From contig NZ_JADDKQ010000009.1 in the NCBI RefSeq assembly GCF_016464425.1, positions 267,201 through 331,200 on the forward strand: a stretch of DNA of 64,000 bases, written 5' to 3'. The stretch is from Actinotalea solisilvae (GTDB lineage: Bacteria > Actinomycetota > Actinomycetes > Actinomycetales > Cellulomonadaceae). Below the pieces are notes generated by a model, which saw only the letters and a program-made list of their open reading frames with translations, was not told the DNA's origin and did not search any database. Position numbers and translations under genes: made by a program. The first letter of the stretch is position 1. The number at the start of each line of letters is the position of its first letter. Positions 1 to 8,951 of the stretch are shown here, in pieces.

Positions 1-1352
1 TCGTAGCGGATGACGACGACGTCGCCCGCGACGATCGTGCCGTCCTCGAGCGCGTCCATCGCGGCGCGCTCGCGCTCGAACACGCGCGCGGTGCCCTCGA
101 AGACGTCGGAGTCGAAGCCCGCGCTCTTCACCACGGCGCCCTCGGGCGCGAGCGACCCGTGCAGGATCGTGATGCCACCGGTGCGGTGGATCGGGTTGTC
201 GAGCGCGCGCAGGATCTTGCCGTCCGGGTCCGGCGGCGCGATGTCGGCGAGGTTCTCGGCGACCGTCCTGCCCGTGACCGTGAGGCAGTCGCCGTGCAGC
301 AGGCCGGCGTCGAGCAGGGCCTTCATGATCACGGGCACGCCGCCGATGCGGTCGACGTCGTTCATCACGTAGCGGCCGAAGGGCTTGAGGTCCCCGAGGT
401 GCGGGACCTTCGCGGCGACCCGCTGGAAGTCGCCGAGCGTGAGGTCGACCTCCGCCTCGTGCGCGATGGCGAGCAGGTGGAGCACGGCGTTCGTCGAGCC
501 GCCGAACGCCATGACGACGGCGATCGCGTTCTCGAACGCCTCCTTGGTCATGATCTGGCGCGCGGTGATGCCGCGGCGCAGCAGCTCGACGACGGCCTCG
601 CCCGAGCGCACCGCGAACTGGTCGCGGCGGCGGTCGGCCGACGGCGGCGCGGCCGAGCCGGGCAGGGACATGCCCATGGCCTCGGCGACCGACGCCATGG
701 TGTTGGCGGTGTACATGCCGCCGCACGCACCCTCGCCCGGGCAGATGGCGCGCTCGATGCGGTCGACGTCCTCGCGGCTCATGAGCCCGCGCGCGCACGC
801 GCCCACGGCCTCGAACGCGTCGATGATCGTGACGTCCTTCTCGGTGCCGTCCGTGAGCTTGACGAACCCCGGGGCGATCGAGCCGGCGTAGAGGAAGACC
901 GACGCGAGGTCGAGGCGCGCCGCGGCCATGAGCATGCCGGGCAGGGACTTGTCGCAGCCCGCGAGGAGCACCGAGCCGTCGAGGCGCTCGGCCTGCATGA
1001 CGGTCTCGACGCTGTCGGCGATGATGTCGCGGCTCACGAGCGAGAAGTGCATGCCCTCGTGGCCCATGGAGATGCCGTCGGACACCGAGATGGTGCCGAA
1101 CTCGAGCGGGTAGCCGCCGCCCGCGTGCACGCCGTTCTTCACGGCCTTCGCGAGGCGGTCGAGCGACAGGTTGCACGGCGTGATCTCGTTCCACGAGCTC
1201 GCGACGCCGATCTGCGGCTTGGCGAAGTCCTGGTCACCCATGCCCACCGCGCGGAGCATGCCGCGCGACGCGGTGGCCTCGAGGCCGTCCGTGACCGTGC
1301 GGCTGCGCGGCTTGATGTCGACGGCGTCGGTCCCGGGGAGCGTGTCGGTCAT
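1..1352 (-). CDS. ilvD: Dihydroxy-acid dehydratase (IlvD), C-terminus cut by window edge
   Basis: Dehydrates 2,3-dihydroxy-isovalerate and 2,3-dihydroxy-3-methylvalerate to the 2-keto acids in valine/isoleucine synthesis. The first 450 codons are present; the family is normally about 560-620 residues, so the C-terminal quarter lies outside. Iron-sulfur cluster cysteines occur in the expected contexts: ITPCN (C60), AGCDKS (C133) and GACGG (C210). The N-terminal part starts [18 protein letters not shown] and aligns with the family throughout. The ATG at 1352 is preceded by TAGGAT (1361-1366) only 8 bases upstream, so the mRNA may be nearly leaderless. No other branched-chain amino acid gene is in the window. 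Confidence is high because the whole visible stretch is conserved. Confidence 0.96.
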   Translation of the reverse strand, partial: MTDTLPGTDAVDIKPRSRTVTDGLEATASRGMLRAVGMGDQDFAKPQIGVASSWNEITPCNLSLDRLAKAVKNGVHAGGGYPLEFGTISVSDGISMGHEGMHFSLVSRDIIADSVETVMQAERLDGSVLLAGCDKSLPGMLMAAARLDLASVFLYAGSIAPGFVKLTDGTEKDVTIIDAFEAVGACARGLMSREDVDRIERAICPGEGACGGMYTANTMASVAEAMGMSLPGSAAPPSADRRRDQFAVRSGEAVVELLRRGITARQIMTKEAFENAIAVVMAFGGSTNAVLHLLAIAHEAEVDLTLGDFQRVAAKVPHLGDLKPFGRYVMNDVDRIGGVPVIMKALLDAGLLHGDCLTVTGRTVAENLADIAPPDPDGKILRALDNPIHRTGGITILHGSLAPEGAVVKSAGFDSDVFEGTARVFERERAAMDALEDGTIVAGDVVVIRY

Positions 1353-1425
1353 GGCTCCGGATCCTAGGCGCGCCGCAGACGCGTCGGCGGCCCGGGTCGA
1401 GGATCGGACAGTTGTCACGGCCCGC

Positions 1426-1929
1426 TCAGCGCGGCGGCCACCCCGGCGTCGCGCGCGGCACCCAGGCCGGGACCGCGCGGCGGTACGCGTCGTACTCCGC
1501 GCCGTAGCGGGCCGCGAGCGTCGGCTCCTCGTACCAGCGGACGAAGGCGGCGGGCACGGCCCACGTCACCAGCGCGTAGGCGAGCAGCACGACGCGGCCG
1601 AGCAGGAGCGCCTGCCCGAGCACGAGGGCGACGATCGCCACGTACATGGGGTTGCGGACGTACCGGTACGGGCCGCCGACGACGAGCCGCTCGGTCGGTG
1701 CGACCGGCGCCGGCGTCCCCCGGCCCTCGACGACGAACCCCACGAACGAGCGCAGCAGGACCGCGCCGCCCGCGAGGGCGAGCAGGCCGCCGGCGACCCG
1801 GACGGCGAGCGGCGGCGCAGGCTCGCGCGCGACCCACCGCGTCAGCAGCCAGGGCACGAGGCCGGCGACGGTGCCGGGCGCCGCGGCGAGGAACAGCGAC
1901 GTGCCGGCGGCCGCCGCACCCCGCCTCAC
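1426..1929 (-). CDS. Isoprenylcysteine carboxyl methyltransferase-like (ICMT/PEMT) membrane protein
   Basis: 167 residues with about four hydrophobic segments. The C-terminal half has the hallmark of the ICMT/phospholipid methyltransferase superfamily: [13 protein letters not shown] near residues 87-99, then [22 protein letters not shown] near 140-160, which bind S-adenosylmethionine at the membrane face. The substrate cannot be inferred; bacterial members methylate lipids, small molecules or nothing known. The start is a GTG at 1929 with no clear Shine-Dalgarno. It lies between ilvD and the pterin-dehydratase/VOC gene, all on the minus strand, but gaps of 55-75 bases leave co-transcription open. 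Confidence 0.75.
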   Translation of the reverse strand: MRRGAAAAGTSLFLAAAPGTVAGLVPWLLTRWVAREPAPPLAVRVAGGLLALAGGAVLLRSFVGFVVEGRGTPAPVAPTERLVVGGPYRYVRNPMYVAIVALVLGQALLLGRVVLLAYALVTWAVPAAFVRWYEEPTLAARYGAEYDAYRRAVPAWVPRATPGWPPR

Positions 1930-1983
1930 GGGACGCCCGTCCCGGTCACGTCCGCCTCCCCTGCCCCGGCCCCGGCCCCGGCC

Positions 1984-2649
1984 TCAGTCGCGGGCCTGCC
2001 ACGTGCAGACGCACGCCTCGTTGCCCTCGACGTCGGCGAGCACCCAGAACGCGGGCGCCCGGGCGTCGCTCACGAGCCGCCCGCCCGCCGCGACCGCCGC
2101 CGCCACGCGTACCTCGGCCGCGTCGTGCGGGACCGTCACGTCGAGGTGGATGCGGTTGCGCTGCGGGCGGGGCTCGTCCATCTGCTGGAACCACACCGAC
2201 GGCCCGACGCCGCGCGGGTCGACGAGCGCGGGCGACGCGTCGTCGGCGTCGATCCGCTCGTCCTCGTAGCCCAGCACCGCACGCCAGAACGGCACGACCG
2301 AGGGGATGTCGAGCGCGTCGATCGCGACCTCGAGGACCTGGGGCGCGGTGGCGTCGGGCTCGATCCCCAGCTCGTCCGCGAGCGCGGAGACGGCGGCCGC
2401 GAGCCGGACGTCGCGCTCGGTGAGCCCGCCCGCGTCGTGCGTCACGGTCCGGACGAGCACGCTCGGGTACCGCAAGATGACGTCGGGGTGGTGGTCGAGG
2501 TCGTCGGCGACCGCAGCCAGACGCCGCACGAGCTCGGCGCCGCGCGCGAAGGACCCGGTGCGGAACACGGCCTCGAGGCGGCCGAGCACGACCCGCCAGT
2601 GCCGCCCGTCGACCAGCTCCGTGACCTCGGCGTCGCGCATCGTCGTCAT
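1984..2649 (-). CDS. Fusion protein: pterin-4a-carbinolamine dehydratase domain + VOC domain
   Basis: 221 residues in two domains. Residues about 5-100 match pterin-4a-carbinolamine dehydratase (PhhB/DCoH), with the active-site block ADDLDHHPDV, a following Y and V, and the THDAGGLTERD segment all retained. Residues about 105-221 form a VOC (glyoxalase/bleomycin-resistance-like) domain ending in the usual DPEGNE-like motif (ADVEGNEACV). PhhB recycles the hydroxylated pterin cofactor of aromatic amino acid hydroxylases; the VOC substrate is unknown. The ATG at 2649 has CACAGT (2656-2661) exactly 6 bases upstream and no Shine-Dalgarno, supporting a leaderless start. No pterin-dependent hydroxylase is nearby, so the physiological role is open. 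Confidence 0.8.
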   Translation of the reverse strand: MTTMRDAEVTELVDGRHWRVVLGRLEAVFRTGSFARGAELVRRLAAVADDLDHHPDVILRYPSVLVRTVTHDAGGLTERDVRLAAAVSALADELGIEPDATAPQVLEVAIDALDIPSVVPFWRAVLGYEDERIDADDASPALVDPRGVGPSVWFQQMDEPRPQRNRIHLDVTVPHDAAEVRVAAAVAAGGRLVSDARAPAFWVLADVEGNEACVCTWQARD

Positions 2650-2746
2650 GGCGCCACTGTGGCACCGCGCGCCGACGCCCGGAAGACGGCACCGCCGCAG
2701 GCGCCGCCGGCGACACCCGCGCGCGACGTCAGCAGGTGCGGCGCCC

Positions 2747-2776
2747 GGGACCGGCCAGCACCACCTGGCCGGTCCC
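2747..2776 (-). terminator. 12-bp hairpin downstream of the GH43 gene
   Basis: Perfect inverted repeat GGGACCGGCCAG / CTGGCCGGTCCC with a 6-base loop, about 70 bases past the GH43 stop codon on the minus strand. There is no U-tract, as is common for terminators in high-GC actinobacteria. It would end the ABC-transporter/glycosidase unit before the PhhB-VOC gene. Confidence 0.6.
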
Positions 2777-2847
2777 CGGACGCCGCGGGACGGTGCGGAC
2801 CTCCGCGTCGTCCCCCTCGGCCCGCCCCGCGGTGGCGGGCAGGTCGG

Positions 2848-4416
2848 TCAGCCGCGCGGCAGGTACTCCACGCGCTCGACGTGCGCGACGGTCGACGTCG
2901 GACGGCCGTTGCTCGACGCGTACGCGCCGATCCACAGGCCGAGGAAGCCGCCCGCCGCGACCGTGTCCAGGGTGCGCCCGTCCGCGACGGCCACGGTGCG
3001 CGGCTCCGTGCCGGCGCCGGTCGCCACGACGAGACGGTAGTCCTGGTCGCGCACCTCGACGCCGAGCGTGACGGGCGCGTCGGACGGACCCTCGAGCCGG
3101 ACCTCGCCCAGCTCGGCCGCCGCTCCCCCGCGCACGTGCACCACGACGGCCCGCAGGCCCGCGCCGTCGTCCGTGGTCGTGACGACGAGCCGGACGTGGT
3201 CGCGCTCGGACTGCCGGACCGCGAGACCCACCTCCTCGCCGGGCGCGAGCCCCGCCGCCACGACCGCGCGCACGTCGACGGCGCGGTGCTGCTGGCGCAG
3301 GCCCACGAACGCGGGTACGTCGACGTCGGCCAGCGTGGCCGCGCGCAGGGGCAGCTCCCAGCCCTCGCCGCGCGGTGCCGCGACGTCGGACGGGAGCGCG
3401 CGGACGGCGGTCCAGCGCAGGTCGCCGGGCTCGACCACACCCGAGGCCGTCCCCTGGGCCGCGCCGAGCACGGGCGCGTCCGCGAACGGCACGTCGACCT
3501 CGGGCGGGACGCGGCCGACGCCCGGCGCGAACACCGGCCAGCCGTCCTCCCAGCTCACCGGCACGAGGAAGGTCTCGCGGCCGAGGTTGTAGTGGTAGCC
3601 GCCGTAGGGGCGCATGCCCAGGAGCACGGCCCACCACGAGCCGTCCGGCGCCTGGGTGAGGTCCGCGTGACCGACGCCGACGACGTCGACACCGCGCCCG
3701 AGGTGGCGGTGGGTGAGCACCGGGTTCCCACGGTTGCCCTCGTACGGTCCGGTGACCTTCTCGGCGCGCGCGACCGAGATGGCGTGGTGGATCTCGGTCC
3801 CGCCCTCGGCGGCGAGCAGGTAGTAGGTGCCGTCGACCTTGTAGAGGTGCGGTCCCTCGGCCCACACGGCGCCGCGCACGGCGCCCGTCCAGAGCACGTG
3901 CTCGGGCCCGACGAGCTCGAGCCGCTCGAGGTCGAGCTCGCGCAGCCAGACCTCGGTCTGGTGGTACCACTCGGGCTCGGCCACGAGACGCGTGCCGTGC
4001 ACCCAGGCCCGCCCGTCGTCGTCGAAGAAGATCGAGGGGTCGATGCCGGCGACCCCCAGCCAGACGGGGTCGGACCACGGGCCCGCGGGGTCGGTCGCCG
4101 TCATGAGGAAGTTGCCGCCGCGCGCGGGGTCCCTCTGGTCCACGAGCGTGCACACGAGGTAGAAGACGCCGTCGTGGTGGCGCAGCGTGGGCGCGTACAG
4201 GCCGCCCGACGACGCGATGCCCGCGTAGTCGAGCTGCCCGGTGCGGTCGACGACGTGACCGATCTGCTCCCAGCCCACGAGGTCCGTGCTGCGCAGGACC
4301 GGCAGGCCCGGCAGGTACTCGAACGTCGACGTGACCAGGTAGAACGTGTCGCCGACCCGGCAGATCGTCGGGTCCGGGTAGCACCCGGGCAGGAGCGGGT
4401 TGCGCACGGTGCTCAC
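2848..4416 (-). CDS. Glycoside hydrolase family 43 beta-xylosidase / alpha-L-arabinofuranosidase
   Basis: 522 residues, no signal peptide, so intracellular. Residues 1-310 are a five-bladed GH43 propeller with all three acidic residues: D15 in GCYPDPT (base), D126 in GIDPSIFFDDDG (pKa modulator) and E187 in WAEGPHLYK (acid). The spacing matches family GH43 beta-xylosidases such as Selenomonas SXA. Residues about 320-520 form the C-terminal beta-sandwich typical of these enzymes. It should release xylose (and possibly arabinose) from short oligosaccharides. The GTG start at 4416 overlaps the GH3 stop in GTGA, so the two are translationally coupled. Exact specificity, xylosidase versus arabinofuranosidase, cannot be read from sequence alone. 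Confidence 0.92.
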   Translation of the reverse strand: MSTVRNPLLPGCYPDPTICRVGDTFYLVTSTFEYLPGLPVLRSTDLVGWEQIGHVVDRTGQLDYAGIASSGGLYAPTLRHHDGVFYLVCTLVDQRDPARGGNFLMTATDPAGPWSDPVWLGVAGIDPSIFFDDDGRAWVHGTRLVAEPEWYHQTEVWLRELDLERLELVGPEHVLWTGAVRGAVWAEGPHLYKVDGTYYLLAAEGGTEIHHAISVARAEKVTGPYEGNRGNPVLTHRHLGRGVDVVGVGHADLTQAPDGSWWAVLLGMRPYGGYHYNLGRETFLVPVSWEDGWPVFAPGVGRVPPEVDVPFADAPVLGAAQGTASGVVEPGDLRWTAVRALPSDVAAPRGEGWELPLRAATLADVDVPAFVGLRQQHRAVDVRAVVAAGLAPGEEVGLAVRQSERDHVRLVVTTTDDGAGLRAVVVHVRGGAAAELGEVRLEGPSDAPVTLGVEVRDQDYRLVVATGAGTEPRTVAVADGRTLDTVAAGGFLGLWIGAYASSNGRPTSTVAHVERVEYLPRG

Positions 4417-6848
4417 ACGGCCACCCGGCTGCCGAGGCGCGCGACGTCGACCTCGACCCAGCGCGGGTCCTCGACCCCGACCTCGTGCACGTCGCCCGTG
4501 ATCGCGACCACGGCGCGCTTCGTCGCCGCACCGCCCGGGCCCGCGAACCGCTCGCGCGTCCCCGCGGGGATGGCGCCGCCCGTGTGGTTGGTCGCCCCGT
4601 CCCCGTCGGACGCCGCGGCGTGCGCGCCGACCCACACCTCGAGGTCGCCGGGCTCGACGACACGGACGAGGCGCCGGTCGGAGAACGCCACGCGCGTCGT
4701 CGGCACGCGGAACCTCACGCGCGCCTGCTCCCCCGGCTCGAGCGGGACGCGCGCGTAGCCCAGCAGCTGGCTGACGGGTCGCGTCACCGTCGCGCGCACG
4801 TCGTGCCCGTACAGCTGCACGACGTCGGTCCCCGCGACCGTCCCCGTGTTGGTCACCGTCACCGACGCGGTGAAGGCGCCCGACGACGGCACCGACGCGT
4901 CGACCTCGAGGTCGCCGTAGGCGAAGGCGGTGTAGGACAGGCCGAAGCCGAACGGCCGCAGCGGCGTCGGGTCGGCGGACGTGACGTCCGACGGTCCGCC
5001 GAGCAGCGGCTGGAGGTAGCCGTACGGCATCTGGCCCGTGGCGCGGGGCAGCGAGACGGGCAGGCGGCCCGACGGGTTGACCCGTCCCGTGATCACGTCG
5101 GCGAGCGCGAGCCCGCCGCCCTGGCCGGGGAAGAACGCCTGGAGCACGGCGCCGGGGCGCGGGCCGGCGCCCTCGAGCGCCCAGCCGATCGCGTACGGCC
5201 GGCCGGTGAGGAGCACGAGGACGACGGGCGTGCCGGTCGCGACCAGCGCCTCGACGAGCTCGCGCTGCACGCCCGGCAGCTCGAGCGACTCGGCGTCGTT
5301 GCCCTCGCCCACGGTGCCGCGGCCGAACAGCCCGGCCTGGTCCCCGACGACGACGACGGCGACGTCGGCGCCCTGCGCGGCCGCCACGGCCTCGTCGAAG
5401 CCCGAGCGGTCGTCGCCCTCGACGTCGCAGCCCGCGGCGTGCACGAGCTCGGGCTGCGGCAGACCCGCCTCGGCGAACGCCCGGGCCAGCGCCTCGGCGA
5501 CCGACGGGATCTCGAAGCCGATCTCGACGCCGGGGTGGTGCGCGAGCACGTGGTTGGCGAAGGAGTAGCAGCCCATGAGCGCCTCGGGCCGGTCCGCGTT
5601 GGGACCGACGACGGCGACCCGGGCGGGCGCCGTGCCCCACCCGGCGAGCGGCAGCACGCCGTCGTTGGCGAGGAGCACGACCGACTCCTCCGCGAGCCGG
5701 CGCGCGAGGTCCCGGTGGCGCGGCGAGTCGAGGTCGACGGACGACGGCGGCTCGCCGGCGAACGCGTCGGGCTCGAGCAGGCCGAGGGCCTCCTTCTGCG
5801 CGAGCGCGCGCAGCACCGCGCGGTCGACGTAGCGCTCGTCGAGCGCTCCGGAGCGGACACGCTCCGCGAGCGGCTCGAGGTACGCGTCGCCGTTCGGCAG
5901 CTCGACGTCGATCCCGGCCTGGAGCGCGAGCGCGGCGGCCTCGCCACGGTCGGCCGCGACGCGGTGCATGACCTCGAGGAAGGCGATCGCGAAGTAGTCG
6001 GCGACCACGACGCCGTCGAAGCCCCAGCGCTCGCGCAGGAGGTCCGTGAGCAGCGCGGGGTTCGCCGCGACGGGCACCCCGTCGATCTCGGCGTAGGAGT
6101 TCATGACCGAGCGGACGCCGCCGTCGAGGACGGCCATCTCGAACGGCGGGAGGAAGACGTCGGCCACCTCGCGCGGCCCGGCGGACACGGGCCCGTGGTT
6201 GCGGCCGCCGCGCGAGCCGGAGTAGCCGACGAAGTGCTTGAGCGTGGCGTGGACGCCCGTGCTCTGCATGCCGCGCACGAACGACGTGCCGACGGTGCCG
6301 ACGAGGTACGGGTCCTCGCCGATGCACTCGTCGACGCGTCCCCAGCGCGGGTCGCGGACGACGTCGAGCACGGGCGCGAGGCCCTGGTGGATGCCGAGCT
6401 CGCGCATCGAGTCGCCGATCGCCTCGCCGACCTCGTGCACGAGGTCGGGGTCGAACGACGCGCCCCAGGCCAGCGGCGTGGGGAAGGTCGCGGCCCGCCA
6501 CGCGGCGAGGCCCGTGAGGACCTCCTCGTGGACGAGCGCGGGGATGCCGAGCCGGGTCTCGCGCTGGAGGCGGCGCTGCTCGGCCCACAGCCACGCCGCG
6601 CGCTCCTCGGGCTCGACGGGACGCGTGCCGTAGACACGCGTGTAGTGCCCGATGCCCTGCCGCGTGATCTCGCCGAGCCGCGACTGGTCGCCCTCGCCGG
6701 CGGCCATCTCGGCCTGCATCGGCGCGACCGTGCCGTTCTGGTCGATCCAGTAGCCGACGAGCTGGGCGAGCTTCTCCTCGAGCGTCATGCGGGCGTGCAG
6801 CGCACGCACGCGCTCGGAGACCTCGGGCAGGGCAGGGACGTCCGTCAC
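4413..6848 (-). CDS. Glycoside hydrolase family 3 beta-xylosidase / beta-glucosidase
   Basis: 811 residues, cytoplasmic (no signal). N-terminal GH3 TIM barrel with KHF (204-206) and the nucleophile D284 in GFDGVVVADY, then the alpha/beta sandwich domain, and a C-terminal fibronectin III-like domain from about residue 650. The stretch VHEEVLTGL near 106-114 resembles GH3 beta-xylosidases. I chose the GTG at 6848 because it follows a purine-rich AGGAAAGAAGGA ribosome site; an in-frame codon 18 residues earlier has no such support. It is coupled to the GH43 gene by a 4-base overlap and lies downstream of the sugar importer. Probable role: hydrolysing imported xylo-oligosaccharides from the non-reducing end; beta-glucosidase activity is possible. 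Confidence 0.93.
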   Translation of the reverse strand: MTDVPALPEVSERVRALHARMTLEEKLAQLVGYWIDQNGTVAPMQAEMAAGEGDQSRLGEITRQGIGHYTRVYGTRPVEPEERAAWLWAEQRRLQRETRLGIPALVHEEVLTGLAAWRAATFPTPLAWGASFDPDLVHEVGEAIGDSMRELGIHQGLAPVLDVVRDPRWGRVDECIGEDPYLVGTVGTSFVRGMQSTGVHATLKHFVGYSGSRGGRNHGPVSAGPREVADVFLPPFEMAVLDGGVRSVMNSYAEIDGVPVAANPALLTDLLRERWGFDGVVVADYFAIAFLEVMHRVAADRGEAAALALQAGIDVELPNGDAYLEPLAERVRSGALDERYVDRAVLRALAQKEALGLLEPDAFAGEPPSSVDLDSPRHRDLARRLAEESVVLLANDGVLPLAGWGTAPARVAVVGPNADRPEALMGCYSFANHVLAHHPGVEIGFEIPSVAEALARAFAEAGLPQPELVHAAGCDVEGDDRSGFDEAVAAAQGADVAVVVVGDQAGLFGRGTVGEGNDAESLELPGVQRELVEALVATGTPVVLVLLTGRPYAIGWALEGAGPRPGAVLQAFFPGQGGGLALADVITGRVNPSGRLPVSLPRATGQMPYGYLQPLLGGPSDVTSADPTPLRPFGFGLSYTAFAYGDLEVDASVPSSGAFTASVTVTNTGTVAGTDVVQLYGHDVRATVTRPVSQLLGYARVPLEPGEQARVRFRVPTTRVAFSDRRLVRVVEPGDLEVWVGAHAAASDGDGATNHTGGAIPAGTRERFAGPGGAATKRAVVAITGDVHEVGVEDPRWVEVDVARLGSRVAV

Positions 6849-6999
6849 CGGATCCTTCTTTCCTCGGGACGCACCTGGAGCTCCGCCCGGCGCGGCGTCC
6901 ACGCGACGGGCGCCCGCGAGGTCGCGGGCAGATCAGCACGAGCGGTCGTGGGCAGGACGTGCGGCAGGCAGGGCCGGCGGGTGGTGCCGCCGTCCCCGT

Positions 7000-7028
7000 G
7001 TCCCGGCGGTGCCCACCACCGCCGGGAC
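7000..7028 (-). terminator. 11-bp hairpin between permease and glycosidase genes
   Basis: Perfect inverted repeat GTCCCGGCGGT / ACCGCCGGGAC with a 7-base loop, 9 bases after the MalG-type permease stop on the minus strand. There is no U-tract. Since the GH3 gene follows about 150 bases further on with its own strong ribosome site, this may partly terminate or stabilise the upstream transporter mRNA. Confidence 0.55.
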
Positions 7029-7036
7029 CTGCGGGA

Positions 7037-7927
7037 CTACCCCTTGACGGCCCCGGTGAGGCCGCCGACGATCCGCCGCTCGAAGAGCGAGAAGAAGATC
7101 AGGGCCGGGATCATCGAGAGCGACGTGAACGCGAGCACGCGGGCGGTGTCGACCGAGTACTGCGCCGAGAAGGCCTGCACGCCGAGCGGGAGCGTGTAGT
7201 TCGACTCGTTGTTGAGGATGAACAGCGGGAGCATGTAGCTGTTCCAGCTCGCGATGAACGCGAGGATCCCCGTGGTGATGACACCGGGCAGGGACAGCGG
7301 GACGACCATCCGGAAGAAGAAGCCCAGCCGGCTCGCACCGTCGATCGAGGCCGCCTCCTCGAGCTCCTTCGGGATGGCCCGCAGGAACGGCACGAGGATG
7401 ATGATCGTCGTCGGCAGCGCGAACGCGATCTGCGGGAGGATGATCCCCGCGAGGCTGTTCATGAGGCCGAGCTCGCGGACGAGGATGTACAGCGGCGTGA
7501 TCGCGACCGTCATCGGGAACATGAGCCCCGCGGCGAAGAGCGAGTACAGCGCCGTCCGCCCCCGGAACTCGTAGCGCGCGAGCACGTAGCTGGCCATGAC
7601 GCCCAGCACGACGACGCCTGCCGTCGTGGCGAGCGCGCTGATCGCCGAGTTGCTCATCTGCTGCCAGAAGATGTCGCTGGTCAGCACGCTGAGGTAGTTG
7701 CCGATCTCCCACGGCGACGGGAACCCCGCGGGGTCCCGGATGATCTGCGAGTTGCTCCGGAAGCCGCCGATGACGATGTAGGCGACCGGGCCGATGCAGA
7801 TGCCGACGAAGAAGATCGCGACGAGGTACGTCATGAGGCTGGCGCGCCCCAGGCGTCCCCCCTCGCGCCGGCGTCGGGCGGGCCGCTCCGCCGGCAGCGG
7901 CGGTGCGGCGAGGGTGCTCGCGCTCAT
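7037..7927 (-). CDS. Carbohydrate ABC transporter permease, MalG/AraQ type
   Basis: 296 residues, six predicted membrane helices after a charged N-terminal tail. It carries the EAA loop (EEAASIDGASRLGFFFRMVVPLSLPGV, about residues 195-220) that docks to the ATPase. It is the second permease of a CUT1 sugar importer with the genes at 7924 and 8952. The ATG at 7927 overlaps the preceding permease stop in ATGA, implying coupled translation. No ATPase gene is in this cluster; CUT1 systems in actinobacteria often share a distant MsiK-type ATPase, which is the likely energy source here. Confidence 0.92.
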   Translation of the reverse strand: MSASTLAAPPLPAERPARRRREGGRLGRASLMTYLVAIFFVGICIGPVAYIVIGGFRSNSQIIRDPAGFPSPWEIGNYLSVLTSDIFWQQMSNSAISALATTAGVVVLGVMASYVLARYEFRGRTALYSLFAAGLMFPMTVAITPLYILVRELGLMNSLAGIILPQIAFALPTTIIILVPFLRAIPKELEEAASIDGASRLGFFFRMVVPLSLPGVITTGILAFIASWNSYMLPLFILNNESNYTLPLGVQAFSAQYSVDTARVLAFTSLSMIPALIFFSLFERRIVGGLTGAVKG

Positions 7928-8946
7928 GGCTTCTTCTTCCCTTCCGTGAGCGCGCCCTCGGTGTCACGGCGCAGGACGTAGCGCTGGTAGACGAGTGCGA
8001 CGACCAGCGAGATGAGGAACAGCACGACGGCGACCGCGTTGCCGAAGCCGTAGTTCGCCGCGTTGCGACCGTTGACGACCATGTAGGTCGCCATGGTCGA
8101 CGTGCCCGCGGTCGCGGCCACGTACTGACCCCAGATGATGTAGACGAGGTCGAAGAGCTGGAGCGAGCCGATGATCGAGAGGAACGCCCAGATCCGGATG
8201 GTGGGGCCGAGCAGCGGGAGCGTGATGCGCCGCTGGATCTGCCAGTAGGACGCGCCGTCGATCGCGGCCGCCTCGAAGAGCTCCTCGGGGATGCTCTGGA
8301 GCCCCGCGAGGAAGAGGATCACCGCGAACCCGATGTACTTCCACGTGATGATGATCATGAGGGACCAGATCGCCACGTCGGGGTTCGCGAGCCAGTCCAG
8401 CGTCAGCGCGTCGAGCCCGATCCTCTCGAGCACCGCGTTGAACGCCCCGGTGGTGCGGAGCATGAGGCTCCAGCCGGTGCCGACGATCACCTCGGAGATG
8501 ACGTACGGGACGAAGATCAGCACCCGGACCAGCGAGCGTCCGCGCATCCGCTGGTTGAGGAGCAGCGCGAGCGCGATGGCCGCGGGTCCCTGCAGCACGA
8601 GCGACATCACGACGATGAAGCCGTTGTGCAGGAGCGCGTCGTGGAACGTGTCGTCCTGGAAGATCGCGAGGTAGTTGTCGAGGCCGACGAAGTCGGTGGG
8701 CGGGCCGAAGCCCTTCCACCGGTAGAAGCCGTAGTACGCGGCCATGATCACGGGGAAGATCACGAACGCGAGGAACATGATGACGGCGGGGCCCGTGAGG
8801 AGCGCGATCTCGCCGCGCTTGCGCCAGTCCGGGCCGCGGCGCGGCCGGCGGACCGGGGACGGTGCCGTGGTGGCACCGCCCCCGGCCCGGGAGGGACCCT
8901 CGGGCGACGTCGTGGTGAGCGTGTTCTCGCCCAGGGTGTCACTCAT
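7924..8946 (-). CDS. Carbohydrate ABC transporter permease, MalF/UgpA type
   Basis: 340 residues with an N-terminal Gly/Pro-rich cytoplasmic tail (1-45) and six membrane helices. The EAA loop is at about residues 235-262 (EAAAIDGASYWQIQRRITLPLL). It pairs with the downstream MalG-type permease in a CUT1 importer. The ATG at 8946 was chosen because it starts just 5 bases after the binding-protein stop codon; a longer open frame upstream only runs through that gene. Context (LacI regulator, GH3, GH43) points to xylo- or arabinoxylo-oligosaccharides as cargo. Confidence 0.92.
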   Translation of the reverse strand: MSDTLGENTLTTTSPEGPSRAGGGATTAPSPVRRPRRGPDWRKRGEIALLTGPAVIMFLAFVIFPVIMAAYYGFYRWKGFGPPTDFVGLDNYLAIFQDDTFHDALLHNGFIVVMSLVLQGPAAIALALLLNQRMRGRSLVRVLIFVPYVISEVIVGTGWSLMLRTTGAFNAVLERIGLDALTLDWLANPDVAIWSLMIIITWKYIGFAVILFLAGLQSIPEELFEAAAIDGASYWQIQRRITLPLLGPTIRIWAFLSIIGSLQLFDLVYIIWGQYVAATAGTSTMATYMVVNGRNAANYGFGNAVAVVLFLISLVVALVYQRYVLRRDTEGALTEGKKKP

Positions 8947-8951
8947 AGGTG

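Noticed and set aside
2848..6939. One open frame joining GH43 and the region of GH3, suggesting a fusion protein
   Set aside because: The GH43 reading begins at a GTG overlapping the GH3 stop. The upstream part of that frame is a shifted reading of GH3, whose real protein uses another frame.
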